Source: Schaalia sp. 19OD2882
GTDB taxonomy: Bacteria > Actinomycetota > Actinomycetes > Actinomycetales > Actinomycetaceae
Length of the DNA: 64,000 nt
Reading direction: 5' to 3'
NCBI RefSeq assembly: GCF_018986735.1
Contig: NZ_CP065521.1
Location: 682,001-746,000, forward strand
The notes below the pieces were generated by a model. It did not search any database and was not told where the DNA came from. It worked only from the letters and a program-made list of their open reading frames with translations. Below are positions 55,519 through 63,492 of the stretch, piece by piece; the stretch's first letter is position 1, and each line of letters opens with the position of its first letter. The position numbers and the translations under genes are program-made.

Positions 55519-55758
55519 TCAGTGGGAGGACATCATGGCGTCGGACATCATGGCATCAGACATCATCGCGTCCGACATCTTGTCGTCGCCCGACATCATC
55601 ATGTGCTGGTCGGACATCATGGCGTCGGACATCTTGTCGTCGCTCATCTTGGGGGCGCCGGACATCGTGTCGGTGGTCCCAGCCGAACCGCAGGCGGCAA
55701 GGCCTGCAGCGGCGACGAAGGCAATGGCGGAGACGGCGGCGATCTTGCGGATGTTCAT
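55519..55758 (-). CDS. Methionine-rich repeat lipoprotein
   Basis: 79 residues. The signal peptide ends in LAAC with lipidated Cys23. The mature 57 residues contain 15 Met and two His, with repeated MSDAM or MSDDKM units (five-residue periods). The DNA shows matching 15-bp tandem repeats. Clusters of Met next to Asp and His suggest Cu(I)/Ag(I) binding or a Met-sulfoxide sink at the cell surface; neither is proven. It is divergent from the DipZ gene, which handles thiol reduction outside the membrane. I do not recognise a named family. Confidence 0.8.
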   Translation of the reverse strand: MNIRKIAAVSAIAFVAAAGLAACGSAGTTDTMSGAPKMSDDKMSDAMMSDQHMMMSGDDKMSDAMMSDAMMSDAMMSSH

Positions 55759-55941
55759 GAACTCTCTCTTCGGTCGGTGGCGCCCGGTCGGCGCCTTCGG
55801 GGAATGTTCGGAGTGGGGTGGGCCGGCGGATTGCAAGTGATGGCGTGGGGAAGGACACATTGCCGAGGGCCGTGAATCCACCATCCGAGCACGCGGCGAG
55901 CTCCGAACGGCAGTCACAACCACCTACCGGAAGGAGGGGAC

Positions 55942-57783
55942 GTGCTCTCCCTGATTCTCATCGGATTGCTCGGCGGATTCATCACCGGAATCTCCCCGTG
56001 CATCCTCCCCGTCCTACCCGTCATCTTCCTGTCGGGCGGGGCACAGTCCTCACGTTTCACCGTTGCGGGCCCGATCGGGACCCAGGGCGCAGGCAAGTCG
56101 ATGCCGATGGCCGGCGCCGCCGGCGGCCTCGCCATTGGCTCGTCGGTGCAGACGGCCAGCACGGTGGCCACGGCCGAAGCCTCCTCGACCCCCCTGCGAC
56201 CCGCCACCGCACCTGCTGCCCCGTCGAAGTGGCGGCCCTACCTCGTGGTCCTCGGACTGGTTCTCAGCTTCACCTTCTTCACCCTGCTCGGCTCGACCCT
56301 GCTCTCCCTTGCCCACCTGCCCCAGGACTCCATTCGCTGGGCCGGTGTGGTCCTTCTGTCCCTGATCGGCATCGGCATGCTGGTGCCCAAGGTCATGGAG
56401 ATCCTGGAGAAGCCCTTCGAGCGTTTCGGCAAGGCAGGGTCGAAGAATCCGTCCAACGGCTTCCTGCTCGGCGTGGTCCTGGGTGCCGCATACGTGCCCT
56501 GCGCCGGTCCTGTTCTCGCAGCGGTCTCGGTGGCCGGATCCACCGGTGAGATCGGATTGGACACCGTGGCCCTGGCCCTGTCCTTCGCGATCGGCACGGG
56601 CGTGCCGCTGCTCTTCTTCGCCCTGGCAGGACGTGGACTGGCTGAACGCATCGCCGCCTTCCGCACCCACCAGCGCGCCATCCGCATCATCGCCGGCGTG
56701 GCCATGCTGGCCCTGGCCCTCGGCATCGTCTTCGACCTGCCGGCCCATGTCCAGCGGCTGCTGCCCGACTGGACCGCAGGGATCCAGCAGAGCACGGACA
56801 AGGCTCTGCAGGAAGCCACCGCCGATCCGGCGACACCTGCCGGCCCGACCTGCGTGGACGGGGCGACCAGCCTCGGCAACTGCGGCCCTCTGGCCGAGAT
56901 CTCCGGCATCAACGCGTGGTTCAACACGCCCAACAACACGCCGATCGACGCGGCGGCCCGCAAAGGCAAGGTCGTCCTGGTCGACTTCTGGGCCTACTCG
57001 TGCATCAACTGCCAGCGCAGTGTGCCCGGCCTGCAAAAGCTCCATGAGACCTACGCCGACTCCGGCCTGACCGTCATCGGCGTGCACACCCCGGAATACG
57101 CCTTCGAGAAGGAGGTCGACAACGTCAAGGCCGGCGCCGAGAAGCTCGGCATCACCTACCCGGTGGCCGTCGACTCCGACCTGGTGACCTGGCGCAACTT
57201 CAAGAACCACTACTGGCCCGCCCACTACCTTGCGGACGCCACCGGTCAGCTGCGTCACATCCACTACGGCGAGGGCGGCGAGGCCACCACCGAGAAGCTC
57301 GTGCGTGAGCTGCTGGTCGACGCCAACCCGAACGTCCAGTTGCCCACCCCGATCTTCACGACTGCGGACAATGCTCCGCGCGCCACCGGGCCGCGCACCC
57401 CCGAGACCTACCTCGGCTCTGCGCGGGTGGACCGCCTGGACAACGGGCCACTGGTCGACGGTGTGCAGTCCTTCACCATTCCTGCCAAGGATCCGGCCCA
57501 GGACCACTTCGCCCTGGGCGGCACCTGGCAGGTGGCGAGCCAATCCATCACCCCGACCGAGGCCACTGGGACGCTGCGTCTGGCCTACAAGGGCAAGCAG
57601 GTGAACCTGGTCGCCTCAGGTGAGGGCGAACTCACGTGGAGCGCAAATGGTGAGAAGAAGTCGATGAAGGTCAGTGGTGTGCCCAACGGCATCGAGCTTG
57701 TCCGCACCGACCAGACCGCCACAGGAATCCTGGAATTGCAGGTCTCGCCGGGTGTCCACCTCTACTCCTTCACCTTCGGCTGA
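55942..57783 (+). CDS. dipZ: DipZ-like CcdA-thioredoxin fusion
   Basis: 613 residues. The CcdA/DsbD-beta membrane domain (about 1-285, six to seven helices) carries the reactive Cys20 in SPCILP and Cys187 in PCAGP. A thioredoxin-like domain (about 310-455) has CxxC as C354-INC357, and a C-terminal beta-sandwich (about 470-613) completes the mycobacterial DipZ layout. Electrons pass from cytoplasmic thioredoxin through the membrane to extracytoplasmic proteins. GTG at 55942 has AGGAGG four bases upstream. It is divergent from the Met-rich lipoprotein and followed by a SigK-like gene. Confidence 0.92.
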   Translation: MLSLILIGLLGGFITGISPCILPVLPVIFLSGGAQSSRFTVAGPIGTQGAGKSMPMAGAAGGLAIGSSVQTASTVATAEASSTPLRPATAPAAPSKWRPYLVVLGLVLSFTFFTLLGSTLLSLAHLPQDSIRWAGVVLLSLIGIGMLVPKVMEILEKPFERFGKAGSKNPSNGFLLGVVLGAAYVPCAGPVLAAVSVAGSTGEIGLDTVALALSFAIGTGVPLLFFALAGRGLAERIAAFRTHQRAIRIIAGVAMLALALGIVFDLPAHVQRLLPDWTAGIQQSTDKALQEATADPATPAGPTCVDGATSLGNCGPLAEISGINAWFNTPNNTPIDAAARKGKVVLVDFWAYSCINCQRSVPGLQKLHETYADSGLTVIGVHTPEYAFEKEVDNVKAGAEKLGITYPVAVDSDLVTWRNFKNHYWPAHYLADATGQLRHIHYGEGGEATTEKLVRELLVDANPNVQLPTPIFTTADNAPRATGPRTPETYLGSARVDRLDNGPLVDGVQSFTIPAKDPAQDHFALGGTWQVASQSITPTEATGTLRLAYKGKQVNLVASGEGELTWSANGEKKSMKVSGVPNGIELVRTDQTATGILELQVSPGVHLYSFTFG

Positions 57784-57884
57784 TGACTGGCACGGCCACG
57801 GGCATCCTGCCCGCGCGCGTGGGCGCCACCGTGCGCCCGCGCGCAGCCGTGCGTCCTCGGAACAGAACCGACTACCATGGTCGG

Positions 57885-58436
57885 GTGATTTCCGGGGCCC
57901 GAGATGATGACGAGGCCCTGGTTGCCATCGCCGGTGGCGACCAGGAGGCCTTCGCCCGCTTCTACGACATGTGGTCAGGGCGCATCTTCGCCCTGGTCCT
58001 GCAGATCGTCGTCGACAGGGCGCAGTCCGAAGAGGTCCTGCAGGAGATCTTCCTGGAGGTGTGGCGGCGCGCCGACAGCTTCGACCCGTCCCGGGGAAGC
58101 TCCCGCGCATGGCTGGTGACCTTGGCTCGACGCCGGGCCATCGACCGGGTTCGCGCAGCGCAGGCTGCGCGTGAACGCGACAACGCATGGATCCCATTCG
58201 AACCCGACCACGACACGACCCTGCGTCAGGTCGAGGAACGCATTGTCAGTGACGAGGTACGGGCCGCCCTCGTCGCGGTGGGGGAACCCCATCGCACCAC
58301 CATTGAACTGGCATACTTCACGGGAATGACACACTCCCAGATCGCCGCACATTGTGGTGTGCCTCTGGGTACTGTGAAGACCCGCATCCGTGACGGCCTG
58401 GCCAAACTCAGGAAGCAGATGGAGGTGGACCGATGA
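57885..58436 (+). CDS. ECF sigma factor, SigK-like
   Basis: 183 residues. Region 2 has DQEAFARFYDMWSGRIFALV and DRAQSEEVLQEIFLEVWRRADSFDPSRGSSRAWLVTLARRRAIDR. Region 4 has RTTIELAYFTGMTHSQIAAHCGVPLGTVKTRIRDGLAKL. The SigK group with its RskA partner fits best. GTG at 57885 follows TACCAT and six bases, a leaderless arrangement; the longer frame from 57783 is not supported. The stop overlaps the anti-sigma gene by ATGA. In M. tuberculosis SigK controls dipZ among others (recalled), so the linkage here is telling. Confidence 0.88.
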   Translation: MISGARDDDEALVAIAGGDQEAFARFYDMWSGRIFALVLQIVVDRAQSEEVLQEIFLEVWRRADSFDPSRGSSRAWLVTLARRRAIDRVRAAQAARERDNAWIPFEPDHDTTLRQVEERIVSDEVRAALVAVGEPHRTTIELAYFTGMTHSQIAAHCGVPLGTVKTRIRDGLAKLRKQMEVDR

Positions 58437-59281
58437 ACAACGACGTCATCGGATTTGCCGACCCCGATGTCGACCCCGAACTGACCGGGATCCTCGGGGC
58501 GTGCCTGGCGCCTGTGGCGCCACCCCCGCGCATTCGAGTCGAGTTGCTGGACGCGATCGCCAGGACCCCGCAGTTCTTGGAGGTGGCTTCGGCCGCGCCG
58601 GTCAGCAATCCCTTGGGTGCCGACCTCGGTTACGCGGAGGAGGCCGCCGGGACGAGCCTGCCCGGGTCGAGCTTGCCCGGCCCCACTGGGCCCGGGTCGA
58701 TGCGCCCCCCGGCTGCGAGAGCGACGGCTGAAGGCCTTGCCCCTGTGGTGCCTCTTCGCGGCTCGCCCCGCCGCCTTTTGCGTCCTGTCGCGCAGGTGGC
58801 CGCAGCGGTGGTGCTGCTGGTCGCAGGCGTCGGCATCGGCCGGTGGACGACCATGGACGACATGCAGGACACCAGCCATTTCGCCACCCTCAATCAGATG
58901 CAGGACGTCGAAAGGGTCAAGGACACGATGCCCGACGGGCATGTGGCCACCTTGACCTGGTCCCCGGGAATGGGGATGACGGCGGTGACCCTGCCCAAGG
59001 AGATGACTCCCGAGGCGGGCAAGCAGCTGCAGGTGTGGGTGCGCAAGGACGGCAGGGTCAGCCCGGCCGGCGTGTACGAGCCGAGAGGCGATGGAGAGTT
59101 CGCCTTCATCGACCTGATGCCGGAGCCCGGCCTGGAGGTGTTCATCACCTTGGAGCCCGCTGGTGGTTCGGCGCATCCGACCTCCGATCCTTTGGTGGTC
59201 ATGCGAGTGGGGGAGGAATCCTCGGGTCTGCCCTCGGTCCGGCCCGAAGGGGCAGGCGAGGGCGCCACGGGCGAGGCCTAG
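58433..59281 (+). CDS. RskA-like membrane anti-sigma factor
   Basis: 282 residues. A short cytoplasmic part (about 1-118) without a visible HxxxCxxC zinc motif includes a Pro/Gly-rich stretch. One helix follows (about 119-141). The outer RskA C-terminal domain contains LTWSPGMGMTAVTLPKEMTPEAGKQLQVWV and ends in an acidic tail. It should hold the SigK-like protein at the membrane until cleaved. The domain resembles that of RskA, but the N-terminal half is more divergent than usual. Confidence 0.87.
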   Translation: MNNDVIGFADPDVDPELTGILGACLAPVAPPPRIRVELLDAIARTPQFLEVASAAPVSNPLGADLGYAEEAAGTSLPGSSLPGPTGPGSMRPPAARATAEGLAPVVPLRGSPRRLLRPVAQVAAAVVLLVAGVGIGRWTTMDDMQDTSHFATLNQMQDVERVKDTMPDGHVATLTWSPGMGMTAVTLPKEMTPEAGKQLQVWVRKDGRVSPAGVYEPRGDGEFAFIDLMPEPGLEVFITLEPAGGSAHPTSDPLVVMRVGEESSGLPSVRPEGAGEGATGEA

Positions 59282-59582
59282 GGGCGCATTGCCTGTGTGT
59301 GCGCATTGCACGCCGGGTGTGCTGGGTGGCTGACGCGAGAGTTCCCGCAACAGGCGGGGCGCCGCCCTCATCCATCGCTGATGGCGCTTCCCGCCGCTAC
59401 GCCGACAAGCCCTGAGGAAGTGATGGCCGCCCAAGCGGGGGGGGCAGAAGCCCCGGGCAATCGCGGTGCGTCGCGCGTTGTGCGGGGCTGCTGCAGCCGT
59501 CACCCGGTCTTGAACAGTCGCCGACCCGACTGTACACTTGAACATCCGGCCTTCAGTGGTCGGGTGAGTGAAGAACTCAATA
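59282..59582. other. 301-base region between the anti-sigma gene and tmRNA
   Basis: No gene is supported. It holds the tmRNA promoter at 59510-59538; the remainder shows only GC-rich sequence without a clear hairpin. Confidence 0.5.
59510..59538 (+). promoter_or_regulatory. tmRNA promoter
   Basis: TTGAAC (59510-59515), 17 bases, TACACT (59533-59538). Transcription would begin near 59545, leaving a 38-base 5' leader that RNase P removes. Confidence 0.7.
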
Positions 59583-59955
59583 GGGGATGATCGGTTTCGA
59601 CGACGGTCGTCGATCGAGGGGAAGCGGGCCGAGGATGCGCGCTCTACTCGCAAACGATGCGTGCAAACCAATAGGTGCCGAACAGAATCGCACCGACTAC
59701 GTTCTCGCCGCCTGATTGCCGCGTGAACCTTTAGTCCGTCAGCCCAGGTGGTGCTCCCAGCCTGGTGTCTGGCGTCGTTCAGGGAGCCACTGGGTGGGGG
59801 TCGTGTCGGCTGGCCCCCTCCGACACCCAGTCGACTGAGCCCATCCGGTAGCAGGTCTGCATGACGCCGGGGGCTGAGAAATGATCCAGCAGACTGCGCC
59901 CGGAGAAGACCTCGGGGTCGGCCGTCGGACGGGGGTTCGATTCCCCCCATCTCCA
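59583..59955 (+). ncRNA. ssrA: Transfer-messenger RNA
   Basis: About 373 bases. The 5' end GGGGATGATCGGTTTCGAC and the 3' tRNA-like end (T-arm GGGGGTTCGATTCCCCC, acceptor CATCTCC plus A) pair into the Ala-tRNA-like domain. The tag frame ends in GTT CTC GCC GCC TGA. The best reading is AEQNRTDYVLAA from GCC at 59677 to the stop at 59713-59715, close to the 12-residue tags known from Corynebacterium and Mycobacterium. CCA is not encoded. It rescues stalled ribosomes with SmpB. A classic terminator follows, and an integrase gene lies next to its 3' end. Confidence 0.97.
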
Positions 59956-59962
59956 CTTGGAC

Positions 59963-59992
59963 ACCCCGGAATCCGCGTGATTCCGGGGTTTT
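59963..59992 (+). terminator. tmRNA intrinsic terminator
   Basis: An 11-base stem (ACCCCGGAATC/GATTCCGGGGT) with loop CGCGT is followed by a run of Ts (59989-59992), eight bases after the mature tmRNA end. Confidence 0.85.
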
Positions 59993-60022
59993 CCTTGCCC
60001 TGATGCGGATTTGTGGGGCCGT

Positions 60023-60117
60023 CGTGCCACAATGAATGTGACATGTTGTTACATGCTTACTCATTGGATGTGGCACGCAGGTGGCACGAGATGTGGCACG
60101 TCGGACCGCGTGCCACA
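60023..60117. repeat. Cluster of five TGTGGCACG boxes before the integrase
   Basis: The 9-mer TGTGGCACG occurs forward at 60069-60077 and 60092-60100, with one mismatch at 60080-60088. It occurs in reverse at 60023-60031 and 60109-60117. The three forward copies are 11-12 bases apart. Position between ssrA and the integrase start suggests integrase arm-type sites or an operator for int control. Confidence 0.6.
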
Positions 60118-60133
60118 AGTGGAGGCGATGTCT

Positions 60134-61282
60134 ATGCCTAGGCGCCCATTCGGGTCGATTCGCAAGCTCAGCTCCGGTCGATTCCAGGCCAGGTACACCG
60201 GGCCCGACGGCAGGCAATACACAGCGCCTGCAACCTTCGAACGACGCTCGGACGCCTCCACATGGCTGGCGAGCATTCAGACGTCCATCGCCAAGGGCGA
60301 CTGGCTCACTCCCGGGCGGCCTGAGCGGCGGCCCTGCGGAAGCCGGTCCTCGCGCCGCGACACTCTCACGCTCAATGAGTGGGCAGACGAGTGGCTGGCA
60401 CTCCTGCCCTCGCTCGGCCGCTCGCCGAAGACCGTCCAGACTCACCGCTACCGGCTCAGCCGACTGCGCCAAGCGTTCGGCGAGCATGTGCTCGCCTACA
60501 TCTCCTCCGGCGACGTCCTGGCCTGGTACTCCGCCCTGTGGGCCGAGGCAGGGCCCGGCGTGACACGCCCCACCTACATGACCCTCGTCAGTCTCATGGC
60601 GGCCGCCGTCAAGGCCGGCCACATCGACACCTCGCCGTGCCAGGTTCCCGGCGGCCAGAAGCACCACCCACCAGCCGAGCCGAAGCGCCAAGTCGCAACC
60701 CCCGAAGAAGTACGCACCGCAGCCAACGCCATGCCCAACGACCTACGGCTCGCCGTCCATCTCGCCGCATGGTGCCAAGCCAGGGAGGGCGAGATCATCG
60801 GCCTCCAGCGCCGCGACCTCACCCTCGACGACTCCCCGACGTTGCACATCCGCCGCCAGATCCAGTACCTCACCGGGGAGGGGCCCGTCACCACCGGTCC
60901 CAAGTCAACGGCTGGAGACCGCGCCATCACGATCCCAGTCTCCCTCATCCCCCTCATCCGCGCCCACCTCGAGACCCACACTGGCGGTGCACCAACGGCC
61001 CCGGTCTTCCATCGGCCCGACCTCATCGACCAGCCGATCCACCCCAACACCCTGCGTAGCCACTGGAACCGGGCACGGGCAGCGGCAGGCATCCCCTGGT
61101 TTCGCTTCCACGACTTGCGCCACACCGGCCTGACCGTCTTCGCCCAACAGGGCGCCACCCTCGCAGAGCTCCTCCACCGCGGTGGACACTCCGACGTCAG
61201 CGTCGCCCTGCGCTACCAGCACGCCACCCAGGCGCGCGACCGCGCGCTTGCCGACAGCATGGACACCTCGATCCTCACCTGA
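60134..61282 (+). CDS. int: Tyrosine recombinase (phage-type integrase)
   Basis: 382 residues. An N-terminal Arg-rich AP2/arm-binding-like domain (about 1-50) and a SAM-like core-binding domain (about 75-165) precede the catalytic domain. The catalytic residues are Arg217 (AREGE), His326/Arg329 (HDLRH), His352 and Tyr361 (VALRYQH). ATG at 60134 is eight bases after GGAGG; ATG 60128 is too close. It follows ssrA and ends 11 bases before a tRNA-Thr gene. Both RNA genes are possible attachment sites for the element it mobilises. Confidence 0.93.
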   Translation: MPRRPFGSIRKLSSGRFQARYTGPDGRQYTAPATFERRSDASTWLASIQTSIAKGDWLTPGRPERRPCGSRSSRRDTLTLNEWADEWLALLPSLGRSPKTVQTHRYRLSRLRQAFGEHVLAYISSGDVLAWYSALWAEAGPGVTRPTYMTLVSLMAAAVKAGHIDTSPCQVPGGQKHHPPAEPKRQVATPEEVRTAANAMPNDLRLAVHLAAWCQAREGEIIGLQRRDLTLDDSPTLHIRRQIQYLTGEGPVTTGPKSTAGDRAITIPVSLIPLIRAHLETHTGGAPTAPVFHRPDLIDQPIHPNTLRSHWNRARAAAGIPWFRFHDLRHTGLTVFAQQGATLAELLHRGGHSDVSVALRYQHATQARDRALADSMDTSILT

Positions 61283-61293
61283 GCGGCAGGCCC

Positions 61294-61369
61294 CCCGCCT
61301 TAGCTCAGTCGGCAGAGCGATTCACTCGTAATGAATAGGTCGTGGGTTCGATTCCCACAGGCGGCTCCA
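61294..61369 (+). tRNA. tRNA-Thr (anticodon CGT)
   Basis: 76 bases with encoded CCA. D-arm GCTC/GAGC, anticodon stem ATTCA/TGAAT with loop CTCGTAA and T-arm GTGGG/CCCAC are all intact. The acceptor stem CCCGCCT/AGGCGGC pairs except at position 1, where C opposes C; the expected first base is G. It begins 11 bases after the integrase stop. It may be a host gene or carried by the integrated element. Confidence 0.92.
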
Positions 61370-61635
61370 GCTGAGATCGGCCCCGTGCCTGACGAAAGTC
61401 GGTGCGGGGCATTCCTGTACCGACGGCCGTAGGCGGGGTGCTGTAGCCATCGGTGTAGCCATCTGAGGCTCGATGTCTGCGATTTCGGCTCGGCGTCGGC
61501 GCGTGGCGACGGCGAGTGTATGAGAACTGACACACGCTCTCGTGTGTATATGGGTAGACAGTGCACTGTGCACTGGTATACAGTAGGTGCATCGACAGGG
61601 GGACCAGCCCCCAGAGAGCTGAAAGGACAAGAGCC
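61370..61635. other. 266-base region with prophage regulatory sequences
   Basis: No gene is supported. It holds a duplicated short motif TGTAGCCATC near 61442-61463, the inverted repeat at 61530-61547 and the promoter/operator at 61555-61582. Confidence 0.5.
61530..61582 (+). promoter_or_regulatory. Prophage promoter with operator inside the spacer
   Basis: TAGACA (61555-61560), 16 bases, TATACA (61577-61582). The perfect palindrome CAGTGCACTGTGCACTG (61559-61575) fills the spacer between the two elements. A second inverted repeat, ACACACG-CTCT-CGTGTGT, lies at 61530-61547. A repressor bound there would exclude RNA polymerase. Transcription would start near 61589 and read the small phage genes. 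Confidence 0.72.
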
Positions 61636-61971
61636 ATGCACATCATCGCCACCGAGCAGGTCGAGGGCTTTCAGACTCTCCCCGGCACCCGCTACGCCAT
61701 GATCGACGGCGACACCGAGGTCGGCTACCTGGCGGCCCACACGACCGGCCTGATCCTCAACGTCGAGGTCGACGAGGACCGACAGGGCGAGGGCATCGCC
61801 CGAGCACTCTACGAGTACGCAGACGCCGCCCAGGGCCTGTACCACGTCCCCGCATGGGGACGCACGCACGAGGGGGACTGCTTCGCCGAGGCGATGGGCG
61901 GCGAGACCATGGACGACGCGCAGGCCGCAGCAATCGTCGGCATGGACCTGTCCATCTACGAGACCGACTGA
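61636..61971 (+). CDS. Small GNAT-like acetyltransferase, phage-type
   Basis: 111 residues. The acetyl-CoA loop is recognisable in LNVEVDEDRQGEGIARALYEYA (Arg/Gln-x-x-Gly-x-Gly/Ala). The preceding strands YAMIDGDTEVGYLAAHTTG match a short GNAT fold. The C-terminal half is Asp/Glu-rich. AAAGGA lies nine bases before the ATG. It is the first gene behind the operator-controlled prophage promoter. The substrate is unknown. Confidence 0.72.
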   Translation: MHIIATEQVEGFQTLPGTRYAMIDGDTEVGYLAAHTTGLILNVEVDEDRQGEGIARALYEYADAAQGLYHVPAWGRTHEGDCFAEAMGGETMDDAQAAAIVGMDLSIYETD

Positions 61972-62036
61972 CCAAAAGACCGGCCCCGCCCCGGTCGCAC
62001 TGTGGGCGGGCCACACACACAGAGAGGACAAGACCC

Positions 62037-62741
62037 ATGAGAGACCGCTACCAGTGGACCGACCAGGTCTCCGGCTGCTCGGACACCTGCCGACTCCAAG
62101 CGTGGGCAGACGACCACACTCGCATCGAGTTCCACATCGCAGACGTCGACGGCTACATCGAATCTTCCTTCGTCGTCTTCCCCACGAGGGGACCTGCCGC
62201 GTCCAGCGACGACACGGCCGAGTGGCCCACAGTCGAGGCGTACGTGCCCCGCACGGACTGGCCTGCCGAGATGCCCACCGGCAAGGGCGGGCCAGCCGCA
62301 GACCAGCGGCACCCTGACCAGGCTGTCCTGGACGCGCTGGAGGACTACAGGTGCATGCTGGCAGACGATGACGAGGGGGACGGAGACGACACGTGGGTGG
62401 ACGCCTACCTGGGAGACTCCGCCGATGAGACCTCAGGCGAGCAGAAGGAGCTGATCGTCCGCGCCGCCGCCCGCTTGGACGCTCTCATGCCAGGCCAGGA
62501 CATGCGCGGCGAGCGGGAGACGGCCCTGGGCGGCGCTGTGAAAATCATCCTCGGCGACGAGACCGTGCAGGATGTGGGCCGCGCTGAGCGGCGCGCCGTG
62601 CACGCGCTGGAGCAGGCGAAGCTTGCCACGACTGGCGCGATGGTCGCCGCTGAGCTCACTGGACGCACGATCACCGGCATCGCCGACATGACTGGTCTCA
62701 CCAGGCGCACCGTGTACAAGCGGCTCGCTAGGCGAGGCTGA
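62037..62741 (+). CDS. Phage protein with C-terminal helix-turn-helix
   Basis: 234 residues, acidic (many Asp and Glu in 60-130). No family is recognised for the first 180 residues. The last 30 (TITGIADMTGLTRRTVYKRLARRG) form a plausible helix-turn-helix, so a DNA-binding role is likely. AGAGGA lies nine bases before the ATG. The stop is followed one base later by the next gene's GTG. Confidence 0.65.
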   Translation: MRDRYQWTDQVSGCSDTCRLQAWADDHTRIEFHIADVDGYIESSFVVFPTRGPAASSDDTAEWPTVEAYVPRTDWPAEMPTGKGGPAADQRHPDQAVLDALEDYRCMLADDDEGDGDDTWVDAYLGDSADETSGEQKELIVRAAARLDALMPGQDMRGERETALGGAVKIILGDETVQDVGRAERRAVHALEQAKLATTGAMVAAELTGRTITGIADMTGLTRRTVYKRLARRG

Positions 62742-62742
62742 C

Positions 62743-63429
62743 GTGGGCAGGAAAGCAGCCGACGGACGCTTCCACACAGACCTGGAGGCCCGCGAAGCCG
62801 GGTACATCCCCACGCAGGAGGCGCTCGCCATCCTCGGCATGACCCGAGAGACGCTCCGCGAGATGGTCAAACGCGGTCGGGCACCTACCCCGACGCGGAT
62901 CCGACATGGCTACTGGTGGAGCGAAGACGAGATCCGAGCATGGCATGAGCAGCGCGTGGAAGCCACAAAACCGCGTCCGTGCCAAGAGCCCGGCTGCGAA
63001 CGCGACGCGTGGGCCAAGGGGATGTGCCTCATGCACTACAAGCGCCGGTGGAAGGGACGTCTATGGTCTGGGCCGGCACTCGGAGCGCCGGCAGGAGCAG
63101 GCGAGTTCGGCATCCTGGATGAGACCGACGATGGGTTGCTGTGCCACGAGTGTGGGCGACGATTCGAGCACCTGGCAGCGCACGTGCGTCCAGCGCACGG
63201 CCTCACCGCAGCGGAGTACCGCGACCTGTACGGCCTGCCGCGAGGTACGCCACTTGTCACGTCGAGGATCAGCGCAGCGCACAGTGAGCGGGCGCGCAGG
63301 GTCGACAGCGCCGGGTACCTCGATGGTCACCGTGATCCCACGCGCGCGTCGCACTCGCGCGGGCCAGACGCCATACAGGCGGTGTCACGCAGTCGCATGC
63401 AGCGCGGGAGTGGTGGCCGGCGGACATGA
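62743..63429 (+). CDS. Phage DNA-binding protein with MucR-like zinc finger
   Basis: 228 residues. An N-terminal MerR/excisionase-like helix-turn-helix (YIPTQEALAILGMTRETLREMVKRGRAPTP, about 21-50) is followed by a Cys/His cluster (CQEPGCERDAWAKGMCLMHYKRRW) and a C2H2 MucR/Ros-type finger. The finger reads CHECGRRFEHLAAHVRPAHGLTAAEYRDLYGLPRG (about 134-168). The C-terminus is basic. It starts with GTG one base after the preceding gene. A regulatory or terminase-associated role is conceivable; none is proven. Confidence 0.72.
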   Translation: MGRKAADGRFHTDLEAREAGYIPTQEALAILGMTRETLREMVKRGRAPTPTRIRHGYWWSEDEIRAWHEQRVEATKPRPCQEPGCERDAWAKGMCLMHYKRRWKGRLWSGPALGAPAGAGEFGILDETDDGLLCHECGRRFEHLAAHVRPAHGLTAAEYRDLYGLPRGTPLVTSRISAAHSERARRVDSAGYLDGHRDPTRASHSRGPDAIQAVSRSRMQRGSGGRRT

Positions 63430-63432
63430 CGA

Positions 63433-63474
63433 AACCGCCCCCACCACGGCGGTCATGCCATGGTGGGGGCGGTT
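63433..63474. terminator. Bidirectional terminator between convergent phage genes
   Basis: A 14-base perfect stem (AACCGCCCCCACCA at 63433-63446, TGGTGGGGGCGGTT at 63461-63474) closes a 14-base loop. Confidence 0.85.
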
Positions 63475-63492
63475 CTCGAGCGCGCTGCTCGC

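Noticed and set aside
55519..55640. CRISPR-like short repeat array
   Set aside because: The 15-bp repeats have no spacers and encode the MSDAM repeats of a lipoprotein.
59653..59715. A longer 21-residue tmRNA tag starting ANDACKPIG
   Set aside because: It reads in frame, but the 12-residue AEQNRTDYVLAA matches known actinobacterial tags in length and sequence; the resume codon remains unproven.
58226..60691. 821-codon minus-strand open frame across the sigma, tmRNA and integrase genes
   Set aside because: It crosses three well-supported genes and has low-complexity, shadow-like composition.
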